Under the pieces are notes generated by a model that saw only the letters and a program-made list of their open reading frames with translations, did not search any database and was not told the DNA's origin. Positions 27,682 through 35,644 of a stretch of DNA of 64,000 bases are shown here, piece by piece. Made by a program: the position numbers and the translations under genes. Numbering within the stretch: the first letter of the stretch is position 1; every line of letters starts with the position of its first letter. The DNA is from Bdellovibrionaceae bacterium UBA3535 (lineage in GTDB: Bacteria; Bdellovibrionota; Bdellovibrionia; Bdellovibrionales; UBA840), in NCBI GenBank assembly GCA_002376845.1, contig DFOS01000007.1, positions 1 through 64,000 of the forward strand, given 5' to 3'.

Positions 27682-28250
27682 AATTCGATCTTTTCTCCTT
27701 GTGGAGCTTTAGGATTGGGAGGATTCGTTCCAATCATATTGTAAACATAGGCTGTTGTTGCTTGTAGCTCTTCAGGCTTTAAGATTTCTTGCCATGGCGG
27801 CATCCCTTTTTCCAAAACTCCTTTTTTTAAAATTTTGGCAATTTCTGGCATACTACCATCGCCATGAATCCAATAATTGTCCGCCAAATTAGGACCTATC
27901 AATCCCTGTCCCTGAGCTGCATGGCAGGAAGCACAGTTTTTATCGTAAATAGATTTGCCCACAGCCAAAGCCTCTGGGTCCTTGGCCAAAGCTTGCCAAT
28001 CAATATTGGCTTCTGCTTTTCGGTCTGCTTCACGCATCTTTGCTTCTACCACCTGCATGTCCTCTCTAAGCTCTTCCGACAAACTGGGACCACTGCCCAA
28101 TTCATAATAAGCATAGTAGAATACCGAGAAAATGATGGTGCCATAAAAAGTTAACAACCACCATTTGGGTAAAGGGTTGTCTAGCTCTTGGATATTATCA
28201 TAATCATGATCTAGTAAAATTTCCTTTTCGTCGTCTTTAATATCACTCAT
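27678..28250 (-). CDS. ccoP: cbb3 oxidase subunit CcoP, single-haem form
   Basis: The 190-aa product has an N-terminal helix (WWLLTFYGTIIFSVFYYAYY, about 30-49) preceded by the CcoP-like segment IQELDNPLPKWW. One cytochrome c motif CASCH is at about 106-110, with a likely axial Met in KGMPPW (about 154-159). Classical CcoP is about 290-300 aa with two CxxCH motifs; here only one is present and the protein is about 100 aa shorter. It overlaps the end of ccoQ by 8 bp and ccoG by 4 bp. It should carry electrons from soluble cytochrome c to CcoO/CcoN. Confidence 0.92.
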   Translation of the reverse strand: MSDIKDDEKEILLDHDYDNIQELDNPLPKWWLLTFYGTIIFSVFYYAYYELGSGPSLSEELREDMQVVEAKMREADRKAEANIDWQALAKDPEALAVGKSIYDKNCASCHAAQGQGLIGPNLADNYWIHGDGSMPEIAKILKKGVLEKGMPPWQEILKPEELQATTAYVYNMIGTNPPNPKAPQGEKIEL

Positions 28251-28413
28251 TGCTATCTCCTTTTAGCGGCAGCTTTGATAGTCGCTCATAATATTTCTTT
28301 CGATTTTTTGAATAAACCACGGCCACCATAACCACAAAGAATACAAAAAAGATCACCAGCGCAATGGCGGTCAAGTGGGTGTCTGTAAAATACTTTAAAC
28401 CTTCCTGCTTCAT
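28243..28413 (-). CDS. ccoQ: cbb3 oxidase small subunit CcoQ-like
   Basis: The 56-aa frame starts MKQEGLKYFTDTHLT, has one membrane helix (about 16-34) and a basic cytoplasmic end (YSKNRKKYYERLS). Size, topology and position between ccoNO and ccoP are those of CcoQ/FixQ. The ATG shares ATGA with the ccoNO stop, and the stop lies just past the ccoP start. No other protein would fit in this gap. Confidence 0.82.
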   Translation of the reverse strand: MKQEGLKYFTDTHLTAIALVIFFVFFVVMVAVVYSKNRKKYYERLSKLPLKGDSNE

Positions 28414-30578
28414 TCACTAGCCTCCACAAGCTCACTATCATCCACCTTTGTACCAAGAGCTTGTAAGTAAGCAATTAAAGCTACTATTTCCTTGTCTCGA
28501 AGGGACTTAGCGGTAACCGGAGATTGCGGATCTAGATTTTTTAACTCTGTCGCAAGACTGGCAGCAATTCTTTCTGCTTGCTCACTAGCAAGCTTATCCG
28601 CATTGGCTACTTCTTCATCCGTGTACGGCACACCCAAGTTCTGAAGAACTGTTAATTTTTTTCGAGTCGACATGAAATCAATTTTTTTCTCGAATAACCA
28701 CGGGTACGCCGGCATCAAAGAGTTTTGCGTCACAGCCCTTGGATCTAACATATGACGATAGTGCCAAAGATCTGGATACTTACCACCTACTCTTGCCAAA
28801 TCAGGTCCTGTACGCTTGGAGCCCCACTGAAATGGCCGATCGTACATAGAATCCGCAATGCTAGAGGCTTTTCCGTAGCGCAATACCTCTTCGGGTAGCT
28901 TTCGTATCATTTGCGAATGACAGACATAACAACCCTCTTTCACATAAATATCACGTCCGGTTTGCTCTAAAGGAGTAAACGGGTCGACGTAGACATTTTG
29001 CGGTACATACTTATCAATATTTAAGGTCGGCAAAATCTCTATAATAGAACCAACTATGATTGCCAAAAACGCCAATAAAGAAAAAGCAAAGCCCTTACCC
29101 TCCAAACGTCGATGCCATTTGGCATCTGGTTTTTCTGGGTTCGCCTCCATTGGCATGGCCTTATAGACCTCTTCTTTGCTATCCTTAGGCGCCGCTTTCA
29201 AGGTTTTGTATATGTTGTATACCATTAAACAAAAACCAATAAAGTAAAGCACTCCACCGATAGCGCGGACATAATAAAGGGGAACGATTCGCATCACTGT
29301 TTCCACAAAGTCAGGATAAACCAAACGCCCTGTAGCATCGATGGCTCGCCACATCATCCCCTGAGTAATCCCTGCGGTAACCATGGAAATGTAATAAAGT
29401 AGAATTCCAAGTAGCCCAAACCAGAAGTGATAGGTCATAAGTTTCTTGGAATACATCTCTTGCTTCCATAGCTTTGGTATTAAAAAGTAAATCATACCAA
29501 AGGAGAGCATGCCGTTCCAACCCAGCGCCCCGCTGTGAACGTGTCCAATGATCCAATCCGTATAGTGCCCTAGTGCGCTTACACTTTTGATCGATAGAAG
29601 CGGCCCCTCAAAGGTCGACATTCCATAAAATGTTACTGCCGCAACCATGAACTTAATAATTGGCTCGGTTCTAAGTAAATGCCAAGCTCCTCGTAACGTG
29701 AGCAAACCGTTGATCATCCCGCCCCATGACGGTGCCCAGAGCATGAGAGAGAAAATCATTCCAAGAGTCTGCGCCCAGTCAGGCAAAGCGGTATATAGCA
29801 AATGATGCGGGCCTGCCCATATGTAGATAAAAACTAGCGACCAAAAGTGCACGATGGACAGTCGATAGGAATATACCGGACGGTTCGCCGCCTTGGGAAT
29901 AAAATAGTACATCAAACCAAGAAATGGTGTGGTTAAAAAGAATGCCACCGCATTATGACCATACCACCATTGTACCAATGCATCTTGGATACCAGCATAT
30001 ACAGGATATGACTGCAAGAGGCTCACTGGATACTCAATGGAATTTATCACATGCAATACGGCAACAGTAATTACTGTCGCTATATAAAACCAAATCGCCA
30101 CATATAGATGTCGTTCTCTACGTCGCGCAATGGTACCAAAAAGATTCAAAGAAAATATCACCCAAATAACTGTGATCGCAATATCGATCGGCCATTCTAG
30201 CTCAGCATATTCTTTGGATTGAGAGAAACCCAAGGGCAATGTAATGGCAGCGGCAAGAATAATGAGCTGCCAACCCCAAAAATGTATTTTACTCAGCATA
30301 TCGTTATACATTCGGGTTTTTAGTAGCCGCTGGGTAGAATAATATATACCAGCGAAAATCGCATTGCCCGCAAAAGCAAATATTGCCGCATTAGTATGTA
30401 ATGGGCGCATCCTACCAAATGTTAGCCATTCCGTATTGAAATTCAGCTGCCAAAATGCCAACTGCAATGCGATTAAAATACCTAGTAAAAAAGCCACTCC
30501 TGCCCAAATTACAGTAGCCAGTAAAAACTTTTTTACGATGGCATCATCATAAGAGAAAGTTTCAAACTTCTCGCTCAT
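28410..30578 (-). CDS. ccoNO: cbb3 cytochrome oxidase, fused CcoN-CcoO
   Basis: About 722 aa. The N-terminal 460 or so residues are the 12-helix CcoN haem-copper subunit (RMRPLHTNAAIFAFAGNAIF, QWWYGHNAVAFFLTTPFLG, GHVHSGALGWNGM with metal ligands). Next comes CcoO: a membrane helix (about 485-505), one CYVCH haem motif (about 543-547) and GPDLARVGGKYPDLWH. CcoN and CcoO are separate in most Proteobacteria; fusion is known in several other groups. The ATG at 30578 is chosen because AAGGAG lies 6 bases before it; an upstream in-frame ATG (30593) would have this ribosome site inside its own codons. It slightly overlaps ccoS. Confidence 0.95.
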   Translation of the reverse strand: MSEKFETFSYDDAIVKKFLLATVIWAGVAFLLGILIALQLAFWQLNFNTEWLTFGRMRPLHTNAAIFAFAGNAIFAGIYYSTQRLLKTRMYNDMLSKIHFWGWQLIILAAAITLPLGFSQSKEYAELEWPIDIAITVIWVIFSLNLFGTIARRRERHLYVAIWFYIATVITVAVLHVINSIEYPVSLLQSYPVYAGIQDALVQWWYGHNAVAFFLTTPFLGLMYYFIPKAANRPVYSYRLSIVHFWSLVFIYIWAGPHHLLYTALPDWAQTLGMIFSLMLWAPSWGGMINGLLTLRGAWHLLRTEPIIKFMVAAVTFYGMSTFEGPLLSIKSVSALGHYTDWIIGHVHSGALGWNGMLSFGMIYFLIPKLWKQEMYSKKLMTYHFWFGLLGILLYYISMVTAGITQGMMWRAIDATGRLVYPDFVETVMRIVPLYYVRAIGGVLYFIGFCLMVYNIYKTLKAAPKDSKEEVYKAMPMEANPEKPDAKWHRRLEGKGFAFSLLAFLAIIVGSIIEILPTLNIDKYVPQNVYVDPFTPLEQTGRDIYVKEGCYVCHSQMIRKLPEEVLRYGKASSIADSMYDRPFQWGSKRTGPDLARVGGKYPDLWHYRHMLDPRAVTQNSLMPAYPWLFEKKIDFMSTRKKLTVLQNLGVPYTDEEVANADKLASEQAERIAASLATELKNLDPQSPVTAKSLRDKEIVALIAYLQALGTKVDDSELVEASE

Positions 30579-30753
30579 GCTGTTCTCCTTCATTCTGTTT
30601 GTTATTTACTTTTTCTGCTTCATCATAGACCGCGCGCCAAGCTGGACTGACCAAATCACCGAATTGCTTATGCTTGCTTGCCCAAAAAAATGCCAACAAA
30701 AAACTAAATGATAATAATAATGAAATGCCTAGCATTACGTAGAGAATTTCCAT
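30562..30753 (-). CDS. ccoS: cbb3 oxidase maturation protein CcoS
   Basis: The 63-aa protein has one N-terminal helix (about 4-25) followed by ASKHKQFGDLVSPAWRAVYDE, with the FxDL-type motif usual for CcoS. CcoS is needed to insert cofactors into CcoN. It overlaps the end of the P-type ATPase gene by 19 bp and the ccoNO start by 17 bp, which fits a tightly coupled operon. Confidence 0.85.
   Translation of the reverse strand: MEILYVMLGISLLLSFSFLLAFFWASKHKQFGDLVSPAWRAVYDEAEKVNNKQNEGEQHEREV
30585..30590 (-). promoter_or_regulatory. Ribosome binding site deciding the ccoNO start
   Basis: AAGGAG on the minus strand, 6 bases before ATG at 30578. It sits within the last codons of ccoS. Confidence 0.75.
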
Positions 30754-33089
30754 AAACCTCCACGAAATGAAAACAAAACAATTAACAAAATACTCAATGT
30801 GCTTATCGGCATAAGAATGGCCGCGAAAACAGGCTTGATGAAACCTAAAAACGCCAAACTTGCCGCCAAACTATTATACAAAATGCTAAACAGAAAAATT
30901 CTTTTATGAATCCTATGATTGCTCTTAGCTGCTAACCACAATTTTGTAAGATGTGGTAATTGGTCACTAGCAACAAAAATATCCGCAACACTAAGCGCCT
31001 TTTCAATCGAGCCACCAACTACAATACCGATATTGGCAGCTGCCAAGGCCGTAGTATCATTAATACCATCCCCTACCATCATGGCTGCCGGCACTTGATT
31101 GATACGCTCTTCTTTTTGTTCGGGGCTCATAGCTCCTTGCCAAAATGGAATACCTAGGGCATTGGCCACAGTTTTCACAATGGAATTTCGATCACCAGAA
31201 ACTATATGTAGTCTATGATTTGTTGCCAATGATTGAACCAAAAGATCTATGCCGGGCTGCAAACTATCCTGCAACTGAATATGACCAATTTTATTTTGAT
31301 CCTTAAAAAAATCGATATACAAATCTTTACTTTCAATTTGTCGACTTAAAGCTTCATAGACGTGCCCACCAATTTTGGCCCTAACACCCCTTGCCGGAAT
31401 CACTTCGAAGTCTTCCACTTTTTCTACAATATGATGGTCGTTGCAATGATTCACTATGGCCCTAGCTACAGGGTGCTGACTTTGTTTCTCTAGGGATAAA
31501 ATGGCAGTAAGCTCCGATTTAGGTAGCTGGAAGTCTAAGACATGAAAATTACCTGTTGTGAGAGTGCCTGTCTTATCGAAAAATATATCGGTAATAGAAG
31601 AAATTTTAGACAAAACATCAGCAGACTTTAGGTATATCCCCATTTTATTTAATTGCAGAAGAATTTGATATTGAATCAGCGGTGAACCAAATGCGATTGC
31701 ACATGGACAGGCCACGATTAATAAAGCTAACGACCTTTCAAAGGCTAAAAACCATTGGCCGCTAAAAACAATGAAGGTGGTCATCGCCAGCAAGAATGTT
31801 ACGGACGTAAAATAGGTAGCCCATTTTTCTTCAAGCGAGCCAATGTTTTTCTTAAATAACAAGGCTTCATTGGCTTTTTGAATGATACGGCCCAGCCTTG
31901 AATGGTGAAACGGCTGCTCTACTACCATTTGCAAATCACCACTTTCAATTTTGCTTCCAGCAAAAACCTTTGCGCCTTGGTTCACAAACCTTTTTGACGC
32001 CTCCCCGGTAAGTATTGCCTCACTAATCCAAGCATGGCCCGATTCTACATATCCGTCTGCAGGAAAAGTCTCTCCAGGCTTTAGACTTAGCACTTGGCCA
32101 ATTTTTAAGTGTTTTGTTAGATGGAACAAGCCTTGAGAATCCTTTACGGCAACTGGTACTAGCCCATCCTGCTGATTGAGCTTCTGCTGATAGGTTTCTT
32201 GAACTCGATTTATAAAGTAGCGTGAAAGCAAAATTAAAAAAACAAGCAAAGCGATACTATCAAAATAAATATGGTCCTCTCCTAGAGCCAAAGAAAAAAG
32301 GCTTAAGACAAGCCCAGAGACAAAGGCCAAACTTATCGGTAAATCCATACTAAATCGTAGTTTTCGGACGGTAAAAAAAGCATTCTTTAGAATGGGAGCC
32401 GCGGAATAAAAAGTGATCGGAAGAATCAGAAGAAAAGAAACTAGACGAAAAACTTGTGCAAATTTAGCTTCTGCTCCAAAGTAGTCCGCAAAAGAAAGTA
32501 GCATGATATTTCCAGCGCAAACCGCTGCAACCGACAAGCGTTTAAGATCTTGCATTTTCTTTGATTCCATAAGATTTTGCTTGTCATCTAAATGGTGCAA
32601 AGGGCGAAGCGGATAACCAAAACTAGCTATTTCATTTAAAACTTTGTTGAGATCTGCCATCGGCTCATAACGCATTCTCAATGTTTTATGAACGGCGTTC
32701 ACTCGTATAGTATCAACACCATCTAAGTGTCTGGCCAATTGCTCTAAAAGCCATACACAAGCAGCACATTGAATGCCATCAACAAAAAACTCCATTTCAT
32801 TTTCACTGATTTCATAGTGTTTTCGAATATCATTTTGATTTAAATAGGCAAACTCGTTCTGTGAGTTCTCGGAAGGCTGGGTCGTTGCCAATAAGCCATC
32901 TCGAATATGGTAATAATTTTCAAGTCCACAAGCTAGGATGCTCGTTCTTGCAATGTAGCATCCGGTACAACAATAGGCCTCACTGTCCTTGATAAAACCT
33001 GATTTCGTTGTTGCATTACCACAGTGAACACAGAGCGCACCATCAGTGCTGTCTGAAAGACTCGAACCTACCACTTCCATAATAATCAC
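30735..33089 (-). CDS. ccoI: Copper-exporting P1B-type ATPase CcoI
   Basis: About 784 aa from GTG 33089 (781 from an ATG at 33080). An N-terminal Cys-rich zinc-finger-like region (CVHCG...CCTGC, about 20-44) precedes a heavy-metal-associated domain with CAACVW (about 108-113). Eight membrane helices carry the ion-binding CPC (ACPCAIAFGSP, about 460-470). The P-domain DKTGTLTTG (about 509-517), SGDRN and GDGINDT (about 680-686) are intact. The operon position identifies the CcoI/FixI type, which supplies copper for cbb3 oxidase rather than detoxification. Confidence 0.93.
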   Translation of the reverse strand: MIIMEVVGSSLSDSTDGALCVHCGNATTKSGFIKDSEAYCCTGCYIARTSILACGLENYYHIRDGLLATTQPSENSQNEFAYLNQNDIRKHYEISENEMEFFVDGIQCAACVWLLEQLARHLDGVDTIRVNAVHKTLRMRYEPMADLNKVLNEIASFGYPLRPLHHLDDKQNLMESKKMQDLKRLSVAAVCAGNIMLLSFADYFGAEAKFAQVFRLVSFLLILPITFYSAAPILKNAFFTVRKLRFSMDLPISLAFVSGLVLSLFSLALGEDHIYFDSIALLVFLILLSRYFINRVQETYQQKLNQQDGLVPVAVKDSQGLFHLTKHLKIGQVLSLKPGETFPADGYVESGHAWISEAILTGEASKRFVNQGAKVFAGSKIESGDLQMVVEQPFHHSRLGRIIQKANEALLFKKNIGSLEEKWATYFTSVTFLLAMTTFIVFSGQWFLAFERSLALLIVACPCAIAFGSPLIQYQILLQLNKMGIYLKSADVLSKISSITDIFFDKTGTLTTGNFHVLDFQLPKSELTAILSLEKQSQHPVARAIVNHCNDHHIVEKVEDFEVIPARGVRAKIGGHVYEALSRQIESKDLYIDFFKDQNKIGHIQLQDSLQPGIDLLVQSLATNHRLHIVSGDRNSIVKTVANALGIPFWQGAMSPEQKEERINQVPAAMMVGDGINDTTALAAANIGIVVGGSIEKALSVADIFVASDQLPHLTKLWLAAKSNHRIHKRIFLFSILYNSLAASLAFLGFIKPVFAAILMPISTLSILLIVLFSFRGGLWKFST

Positions 33090-33162
33090 ATACTATTACC
33101 AATTATTCTCCATAGAGATGACCCAGATCATATTATTTAAAATTAATATTATTAAGCCCAGG

Positions 33163-33176
33163 CTGATACAAGTCAT
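33163..33176 (-). promoter_or_regulatory. Weak FNR/CRP-like half-site pair upstream of ccoI
   Basis: The plus strand reads CTGATACAAGTCAT, a TGA-N6-TCA dyad with partial match to the FNR site TTGAT-N4-ATCAA. It lies about 75-85 bp before the ccoI start, with an AT-rich stretch (33131-33150) downstream on the minus strand that could contain a -10 element. The match is imperfect and could be chance; the nearby FNR-type gene and the target type make it worth recording. Confidence 0.25.
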
Positions 33177-33202
33177 AGTAATAGGTCTGTATTTGGTACA
33201 TC

Positions 33203-33523
33203 ATGAAGGCGATGTTATATGATACAAAATTAGCCAAAACACTGCTCGACCATTGTGAGATCTTTACCATAGAAAAAGACTACACGTACTCCTATGAGCA
33301 GCAAAGACTCAATTCGGCTGTGCTTTTGGTTCAAGGAAAAATTAACCTTTATAAGCACAAGAAGCACATAGATACTTTTACGGGCATGAAGTTTGTTGGC
33401 TTAGAGGAATTTTTGTGCAAAACGCAGTTTCCCTACCGAATTGAAATCACGGCGGGATCTCGAGTAATTTTGTTGAATCATTCCGTAAAAGAAGATTTGG
33501 GCCTAGTCGCCAATTCCGGATAA
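33203..33523 (+). CDS. Stand-alone cyclic-nucleotide-binding-like (cupin fold) protein
   Basis: The 106-aa product lacks a DNA-binding domain. Its core AVLLVQGKINLYKHKKHIDTF (key LVQGKINLYK) followed by GLEEFL and a strand-rich end (EITAGSRVILLNHS) resembles the beta-roll of CRP/FNR sensor domains, where a G-x-hydrophobic-x-L-Y pattern recurs. The phosphate-binding cassette of true cAMP binders is not evident. The 3' end overlaps the end of the convergent fnr-like gene by 21 bp. It may modulate that regulator or be independent. Family call is tentative. Confidence 0.55.
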   Translation: MKAMLYDTKLAKTLLDHCEIFTIEKDYTYSYEQQRLNSAVLLVQGKINLYKHKKHIDTFTGMKFVGLEEFLCKTQFPYRIEITAGSRVILLNHSVKEDLGLVANSG

Positions 33524-34207
33524 ATCTAATAGCTCATCCACATTTTCGATAAACATGCGCTTGCCTTCTTGAGATATCATACCATCTTTCTTTAATTGTG
33601 ATAAAGTACGAATCATGGTTTCTGGAGCTGTACCTACCATGGAGGCCATTTCTTCTCTTGTAAGCTTGATATCAAGATAGCGCCTTCCGGTAGGGTCCTC
33701 TTTGCCAAAAGAACGATTCAAGTACAATAAAAAGCCGGCTACGCGCTCCTTCACACTCTCCTTCGTAAAGGCTGTTAAGCGCCGCTCAGAATCTCCCAAA
33801 CTATCACTTAACTTTTCTAAGAGCTCCAAGGACACAGATGGCTTACTACTTATCACCTCAGAGAAATACTTTTTATCAATAAAACAAACCTCTACTTTTT
33901 CTAAAGCAGTCGCCGTGGCACGATAGTTTGAGTGCGCCAGCATACTGCGGTGACCAAGCACATCGCCACCCTTGGCAATTCTTAGTATGGTTTCTTTTCC
34001 GTTAGGGTCGGTCTGTACCAATTTGATTTTGCCAGAAGATACGCAAAAAACTCCATTCACAGGAGTATCTTGCACAAAAAGGTGCTGCCCCTTCTCGTAG
34101 AAATTGCAAACCTTCTTTGCATCAATTTGCTTCAGGTCTGCATCTACCAAATGGCAAAAAACGCTTTTATTTCGGCTGCCGCAGGTAGCACACTGATTCT
34201 CATTCAT
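33503..34207 (-). CDS. CRP/FNR-family regulator, probable FNR-type oxygen sensor
   Basis: The 234-aa protein has cysteines at 6, 9 and 18 (CATC then VFC) and another at 108 in EKVEVCFID, which aligns by context with Cys122 of E. coli FNR. This is a plausible 4Fe-4S ligand set, although spacing is C-x2-C-x8-C rather than C-x2-C-x5-C. A beta-roll sensor domain (about 35-125), a long helix, and a winged helix with LTREEMASMVGTAPETMIRTL (about 184-204) follow. The recognition helix has E-x-x-I-R where FNR has E-x-x-S-R. The cbb3 operon next door is a typical FNR/FixK target. Confidence 0.88.
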   Translation of the reverse strand: MNENQCATCGSRNKSVFCHLVDADLKQIDAKKVCNFYEKGQHLFVQDTPVNGVFCVSSGKIKLVQTDPNGKETILRIAKGGDVLGHRSMLAHSNYRATATALEKVEVCFIDKKYFSEVISSKPSVSLELLEKLSDSLGDSERRLTAFTKESVKERVAGFLLYLNRSFGKEDPTGRRYLDIKLTREEMASMVGTAPETMIRTLSQLKKDGMISQEGKRMFIENVDELLDLSGIGD

Positions 34208-34254
34208 AATGTTAAGACATTAGTAAAAATGCTGTTGCTTGTCATTTATCTTCC

Positions 34255-35532
34255 TTAAAGACGCCTGGCATTATGCCAGCGGACTCCACTTTTGCGCCAT
34301 TCACAATAATCATTCCAGCTATCAAGGGTAAATTCCTCACCTTGCGCATAGCTCAGTTTTAGTAAATGCTGCTGAAACACATGCTGTAAATATTCTTGCA
34401 TATGCAAAGCTGAGCGAAAGCCGTGCTGCTTATCTAGGGAGTAGGCAATATCCAGTACATTATGTAGCCGATATTCCGTAGGAAAGCCCTTCCAATCTAA
34501 GCCGCTAAGCGTGGCTCCCGCAATGCAAGGGCTACCCAATTCTACTTCAAGACTTTCCTGTGCCCGCAGCGTATATTGCCATCCCCCTTGGCTTTCTTTT
34601 GCGTACAAGTTTGCTGCATTCAATGTGAGTGGGAATGCATGCACATGCATCACTCGATCAGGTAGATTTGGATTGGGATAATCATTGCCATTAAGGTAGT
34701 AAACCCTTCCCCAGTTTTTGGGCAAACGTAAATGAAGAGTATCCTTTGTTTGATTTTCTATGAATAAGTTCGCAAGTGGGATGTCGTAGGCTTGATGTTT
34801 TCCGTTTATGCGCTGAAGTGATCTCAGGTTCACCTTCACCTCCACTTTGACTGGAGATAAGTCTTTGCCGATGTACAAGTGGCTTTCCTGTTTGGACACA
34901 AAATTTCGGCATGCAGCCACATTGCTTTGAGGTAGCTGCTCTCTTGTTAACAGCTTTTTGTCTACATCCATACATTGGATTTTATCAAAGTTTATTAGCC
35001 TTTCTAAAATCAGCGAGTCGGCAAAATTCACCTCTTCAAAATGCTGCAAATTGCTTTTTCCAAAATACGAAAAGCTCACTTTAAAATCTGTTTTTGTAAC
35101 TTGATTCCTAATCATAACAACCGTGCTGGAGCATTGGTACTCAGCAAAGGGCTCTAAATAGATTTGTGGCGGTAAGATTTCAAATACACGAGTTTTGGCT
35201 GATCGGGCATTGTGTTGATGATAATAGGAGTGATCCGCATCCCCCCTACATATGGTTTTGAATATTAGTTGAATTCTTTCCTTTAATTCATAGGCTTCTA
35301 AACTTTGATTTGAAAAACTTTTATTTCCGCCCTTTGTATCTTCCACAAAAATAAAATCATGCAAATCAGCACGATTCCAATTTGTATAGGAAATCGTAAA
35401 ATTATCATTTAATGGCTTTATACGTAGTTGGTACTGACTGATGGGAACTTGCGAATTTGACTCTGGCTTGTCCGGCGAACAAGAAATCAATCCGAAAATT
35501 AGTAATAAAATGGCTATACGGCTAGGTTTCAT
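34255..35532 (-). CDS. Predicted lipoprotein, function unknown
   Basis: The start at 35532 (425 aa) is supported by AAGGAG about 7 bases upstream and yields a lipoprotein signal MKPSRIAILLLIFGLISC with lipobox LISC. An earlier in-frame start would add 33 residues and bury the signal. The mature part is rich in beta-strand-like segments, with four or more Cys spread across it, and no motif I recognise. Neighbouring genes (FNR-like regulator and BCCT transporter) are not obviously related. Confidence 0.75.
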   Translation of the reverse strand: MKPSRIAILLLIFGLISCSPDKPESNSQVPISQYQLRIKPLNDNFTISYTNWNRADLHDFIFVEDTKGGNKSFSNQSLEAYELKERIQLIFKTICRGDADHSYYHQHNARSAKTRVFEILPPQIYLEPFAEYQCSSTVVMIRNQVTKTDFKVSFSYFGKSNLQHFEEVNFADSLILERLINFDKIQCMDVDKKLLTREQLPQSNVAACRNFVSKQESHLYIGKDLSPVKVEVKVNLRSLQRINGKHQAYDIPLANLFIENQTKDTLHLRLPKNWGRVYYLNGNDYPNPNLPDRVMHVHAFPLTLNAANLYAKESQGGWQYTLRAQESLEVELGSPCIAGATLSGLDWKGFPTEYRLHNVLDIAYSLDKQHGFRSALHMQEYLQHVFQQHLLKLSYAQGEEFTLDSWNDYCEWRKSGVRWHNARRL

Positions 35533-35644
35533 AAGGCGCTCCTTTTTGAAAGCTCTGCCGAGCAAAAAAGGTGCCATTACGCCTTTTAGAACTTGAAAAT
35601 ATTGCAATCCTATAAGCACGCTCCCTTGCACTTCATGTCATATA

